From: Lachnoclostridium sp. An169
Lineage (GTDB): Bacteria > Bacillota > Clostridia > Lachnospirales > Lachnospiraceae
DNA: 64,000 nt
Direction of reading: 5' to 3'
NCBI RefSeq assembly: GCF_002160525.1
Contig: NZ_NFKT01000021.1
Coordinates: 25,126 to 89,125, forward strand
Of this stretch, positions 62,460 through 64,000 are shown one piece after another. Positions within the stretch are counted from its first letter, which is position 1, and the number at the start of each line of letters is the position of its first letter. Position numbers and translations under genes: made by a program. The notes beneath the pieces are model-generated. The model ran no database searches. It saw nothing but the letters and a program-made list of their open reading frames with translations, and was not told where the DNA came from.

Positions 62460-62909
62460 ATGGAAATTGAGCGTAAATTTCTTATAGAACTGGATAATCT
62501 TCCTTTTGATAAGGAAGATTATCCCTGCAGGTTGATTGAGCAGGGGTATCTGTGCACGGATCCGGTCGTGCGAGTTCGCAGGGACAATGACAGTTATTAC
62601 CTCACCTATAAGTCCCAGGGGCTTATGGTGCGGGAAGAATATAATCTTCCCCTAACCGAAAGCGCCTATCATCATCTCCGGGAAAAGATCGACGGCAGGC
62701 TGATCACAAAGAAGCGGTATGTCATTCCTCTGGAAGACGGACTGAACCTGGAACTTGATATCTTCGAGGGCGATCTTGCGCCTCTTGTTCTCGGAGAGGT
62801 GGAATTTCCGGACAGGAAAAGTGCGGATGCTTTTCTTCCTCCCGAATGGTTCGGCGAGGACGTGACATTCTCATCACTCTACCACAACAGCGTACTGAGC
62901 CGGATGTAG
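62460..62909 (+). CDS. CYTH-domain triphosphatase-like protein
   Basis: Small tunnel-fold protein of the CYTH family; members hydrolyse inorganic triphosphate or bind long-chain phosphates with Mg2+. It has 149 residues. Hallmark MEIERKFLIE at the N-terminus (ExExK), RVRRDNDSYYLTYKSQ, KKRYVIP and LELDIFEGDLAPLVLGEVEF. GGAGG stands 8 bases before ATG 62460. It is a single gene. Confidence 0.92.
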   Translation: MEIERKFLIELDNLPFDKEDYPCRLIEQGYLCTDPVVRVRRDNDSYYLTYKSQGLMVREEYNLPLTESAYHHLREKIDGRLITKKRYVIPLEDGLNLELDIFEGDLAPLVLGEVEFPDRKSADAFLPPEWFGEDVTFSSLYHNSVLSRM

Positions 62910-63078
62910 ATGTAGCCGACTCCCCTTTCCGCCTTCCGGTTAAAGAGGATCAGTCTGTGTGCCACGTTTCGTTGCATTTTTATGTAAATTTTCAAATTGT
63001 TGCATAAGACTCCAACTACAGGAAAAATTGATATAATATTGGAAACTTTTTGTCATTCCTGTACTTGGAGGTGCACCG

Positions 63079-63531
63079 GTGTCCAACATCCAACTGATTG
63101 AAAATCTTCGCAGGCTTCGTGCAGACAGCAATCTTACACAGCAGCAGCTCAGCAAAAAACTGAATATCTCCCGGCAGGCATACTCCAACTACGAAACGGG
63201 GTTACGGGTTCCCGACCTCTGTACGGTCATCCTTCTCGCTGATTTCTACCATGTAACGTTAGACCAGCTCATCCTGCAGCCCTTATCCGGGAAAGGCGTC
63301 ATCAACGAAAGCCACGGGCCATATTATCCGGGTATGGTTATCGAGAGCGCCGATACGATTTACCTGTCGCGGGAAGAGACGGAGCTTCTGACCCACTACC
63401 GCAGTGCCTCCCAGGACGACAGGAGGCTTGTCAAGAAAGTGCTCGGGCTTCCGGAGGAAACTCCCGCTGATTCCGGAAACAGCAGCAGGCAGAAGAAGAA
63501 AAAACCGAAAAACGAAGTTATTAAAAAGTAG
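63079..63531 (+). CDS. XRE-family transcriptional regulator
   Basis: It has 150 residues. The N-terminal Cro/C1 helix-turn-helix is LTQQQLSKKLNISRQAYSNY (residues ~18-37) with the following GLRVPD. The C-terminal part carries a helix with YLSREETELLTHYRSASQDDRRLVKKVLG, like other lachnospiral regulators, and a lysine-rich tail. It uses a GTG start with TTGGAGGTG upstream. TATAAT at about 63033-63038 is a likely -10 without a good -35, so it may be autoregulated. Targets are unknown. Confidence 0.85.
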   Translation: MSNIQLIENLRRLRADSNLTQQQLSKKLNISRQAYSNYETGLRVPDLCTVILLADFYHVTLDQLILQPLSGKGVINESHGPYYPGMVIESADTIYLSREETELLTHYRSASQDDRRLVKKVLGLPEETPADSGNSSRQKKKKPKNEVIKK

Positions 63532-63540
63532 ATAAATAGG

Positions 63541-63605
63541 AAAAAATCATATCCCGCAGAAATCTGTTGCTGGAAAGCACGGTATTCTGCGGGATATGAT
63601 TTTTT
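63541..63605. terminator. Perfect 21-base stem, bidirectional terminator
   Basis: Arms 63541-63561 and 63585-63605 pair without mismatch, with As at the foot on one side and Ts on the other in both directions. It ends the XRE gene and the convergent Rpn-like gene. Confidence 0.9.
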
Positions 63606-63644
63606 CTTTTAAGAATGAATGGGAACCTTTGCCATTCAAGTGAA

Positions 63645-64000
63645 CTAATTGCGGTCAGATGAAAGCCTGGCAAGCTGCGCTTTTAATTCCGCGATCTCCC
63701 TGTCCTTTTCGGAGAGGGCTGCGTCCTTATCCGAAAGTGCTGCATCCTTCTCCGCCAATGCATTGTTCTTTTCCGAGATAAGAGCATCCTTTGCATCAAT
63801 CTCATCCTGCATCTCATCGATCATATACTGTACAGTATTCCGGTCCAGTTCCTGCAGTTCCTTGGAAAACATATTCATCACCTTCTCCATGTTCCGGCAC
63901 AGTGTATAGATTTCCTCATAATATTTCTTAAACTGCGGATACTCCCCGATCAGCTTTACAATCACTTCCGGTTCGTCCACACTGAGGAAAGCAAGCCATG
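63645..64000 (-). CDS. Rpn-type PD-(D/E)XK nuclease/transposase family protein, C-terminal part
   Basis: The frame continues off the right edge (reading WLAFLSVDEPEVI at the border). This matches the end of Rpn-family recombination-promoting nucleases. The nuclease core lies outside the window. The visible ~115 residues hold helices (YPQFKKYYEEIYTLCRNMEKVMNMF), then a repeated KDAALSEKDAALS-type heptad coiled coil (~residues 65-95 of the visible part) and a short end. GTG 63980 is not the real start. Confidence 0.7.
   Translation of the reverse strand, partial: WLAFLSVDEPEVIVKLIGEYPQFKKYYEEIYTLCRNMEKVMNMFSKELQELDRNTVQYMIDEMQDEIDAKDALISEKNNALAEKDAALSDKDAALSEKDREIAELKAQLARLSSDRN

Overview
The window looks like the chromosome of an anaerobic Firmicute of the Lachnospiraceae type (gut Clostridia). 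The reasons are the electron-bifurcating [FeFe]-hydrogenase set, the glutamate synthase pair, the cobalamin genes, the ClpXP/Lon/trigger-factor block and an integrative conjugative element (ICE) of the clostridial CD1110-CD1115 type. No rRNA, tRNA, CRISPR array or complete insertion sequence was seen. Family names rest on recognised motifs and protein resemblance; no database search was run.

Region 1 (1 to about 24,150) is a decayed ICE read mainly on the minus strand. From right to left it holds a small leader gene, a 10-domain CnaB surface adhesin that has lost its N-terminus, several small proteins, a 2,500-residue methyltransferase-helicase, and the transfer genes: VirD4 remnant, VirB2-like pilin, VirB6, PrgI and VirB4 (cut by the window edge). 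Cargo is interleaved: a PIN/AbrB toxin-antitoxin pair, a LytTR/GHKL two-component system with a broken ABC transporter, and an ImmA/IrrE-DUF4411 pair whose DUF4411 gene is also broken. VirD4 is reduced to its last ~110 codons, so the element is probably not self-transmissible. A cluster of TTTGGGGGA repeats and palindromes lies between the element and the chromosome (23,944-24,112).

Region 2 (24,150 to about 38,400) is core chromosome on the minus strand: rpsB-tsf, an NlpC/P60 cell-wall hydrolase, gltB-gltD, a CPBP membrane protease, an AlaX-type editing protein and argS. Most units have a readable sigma-A promoter and a terminator.

Region 3 (38,400 to 47,260) is the hydrogen-metabolism locus and the most interesting part. 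A minus-strand operon codes for HydC, a GHKL ATPase, a small 2Fe-2S-type protein, HydB and HydA (bifurcating hydrogenase). Divergent from it is a plus-strand operon of five genes: DRTGG protein, RsbW-like kinase, a catalytically altered [FeFe]-hydrogenase homologue, a second DRTGG protein and a PHP phosphoesterase. I infer a redox- or hydrogen-sensing signalling module linked to the hydrogenase.

Region 4 (47,260 to 64,000) holds a Na+/proline symporter, an operon from a COG2509 FAD protein through a threonine-aldolase-like enzyme to cobU, cbiC and a siroheme/precorrin-2 dehydrogenase, then rubredoxin, an AI-2E permease, ysxC, lon, clpX, clpP, tig, a DJ-1/PfpI protein, a CYTH phosphatase, an XRE regulator and the C-terminal part of an Rpn-type nuclease that runs off the right edge.
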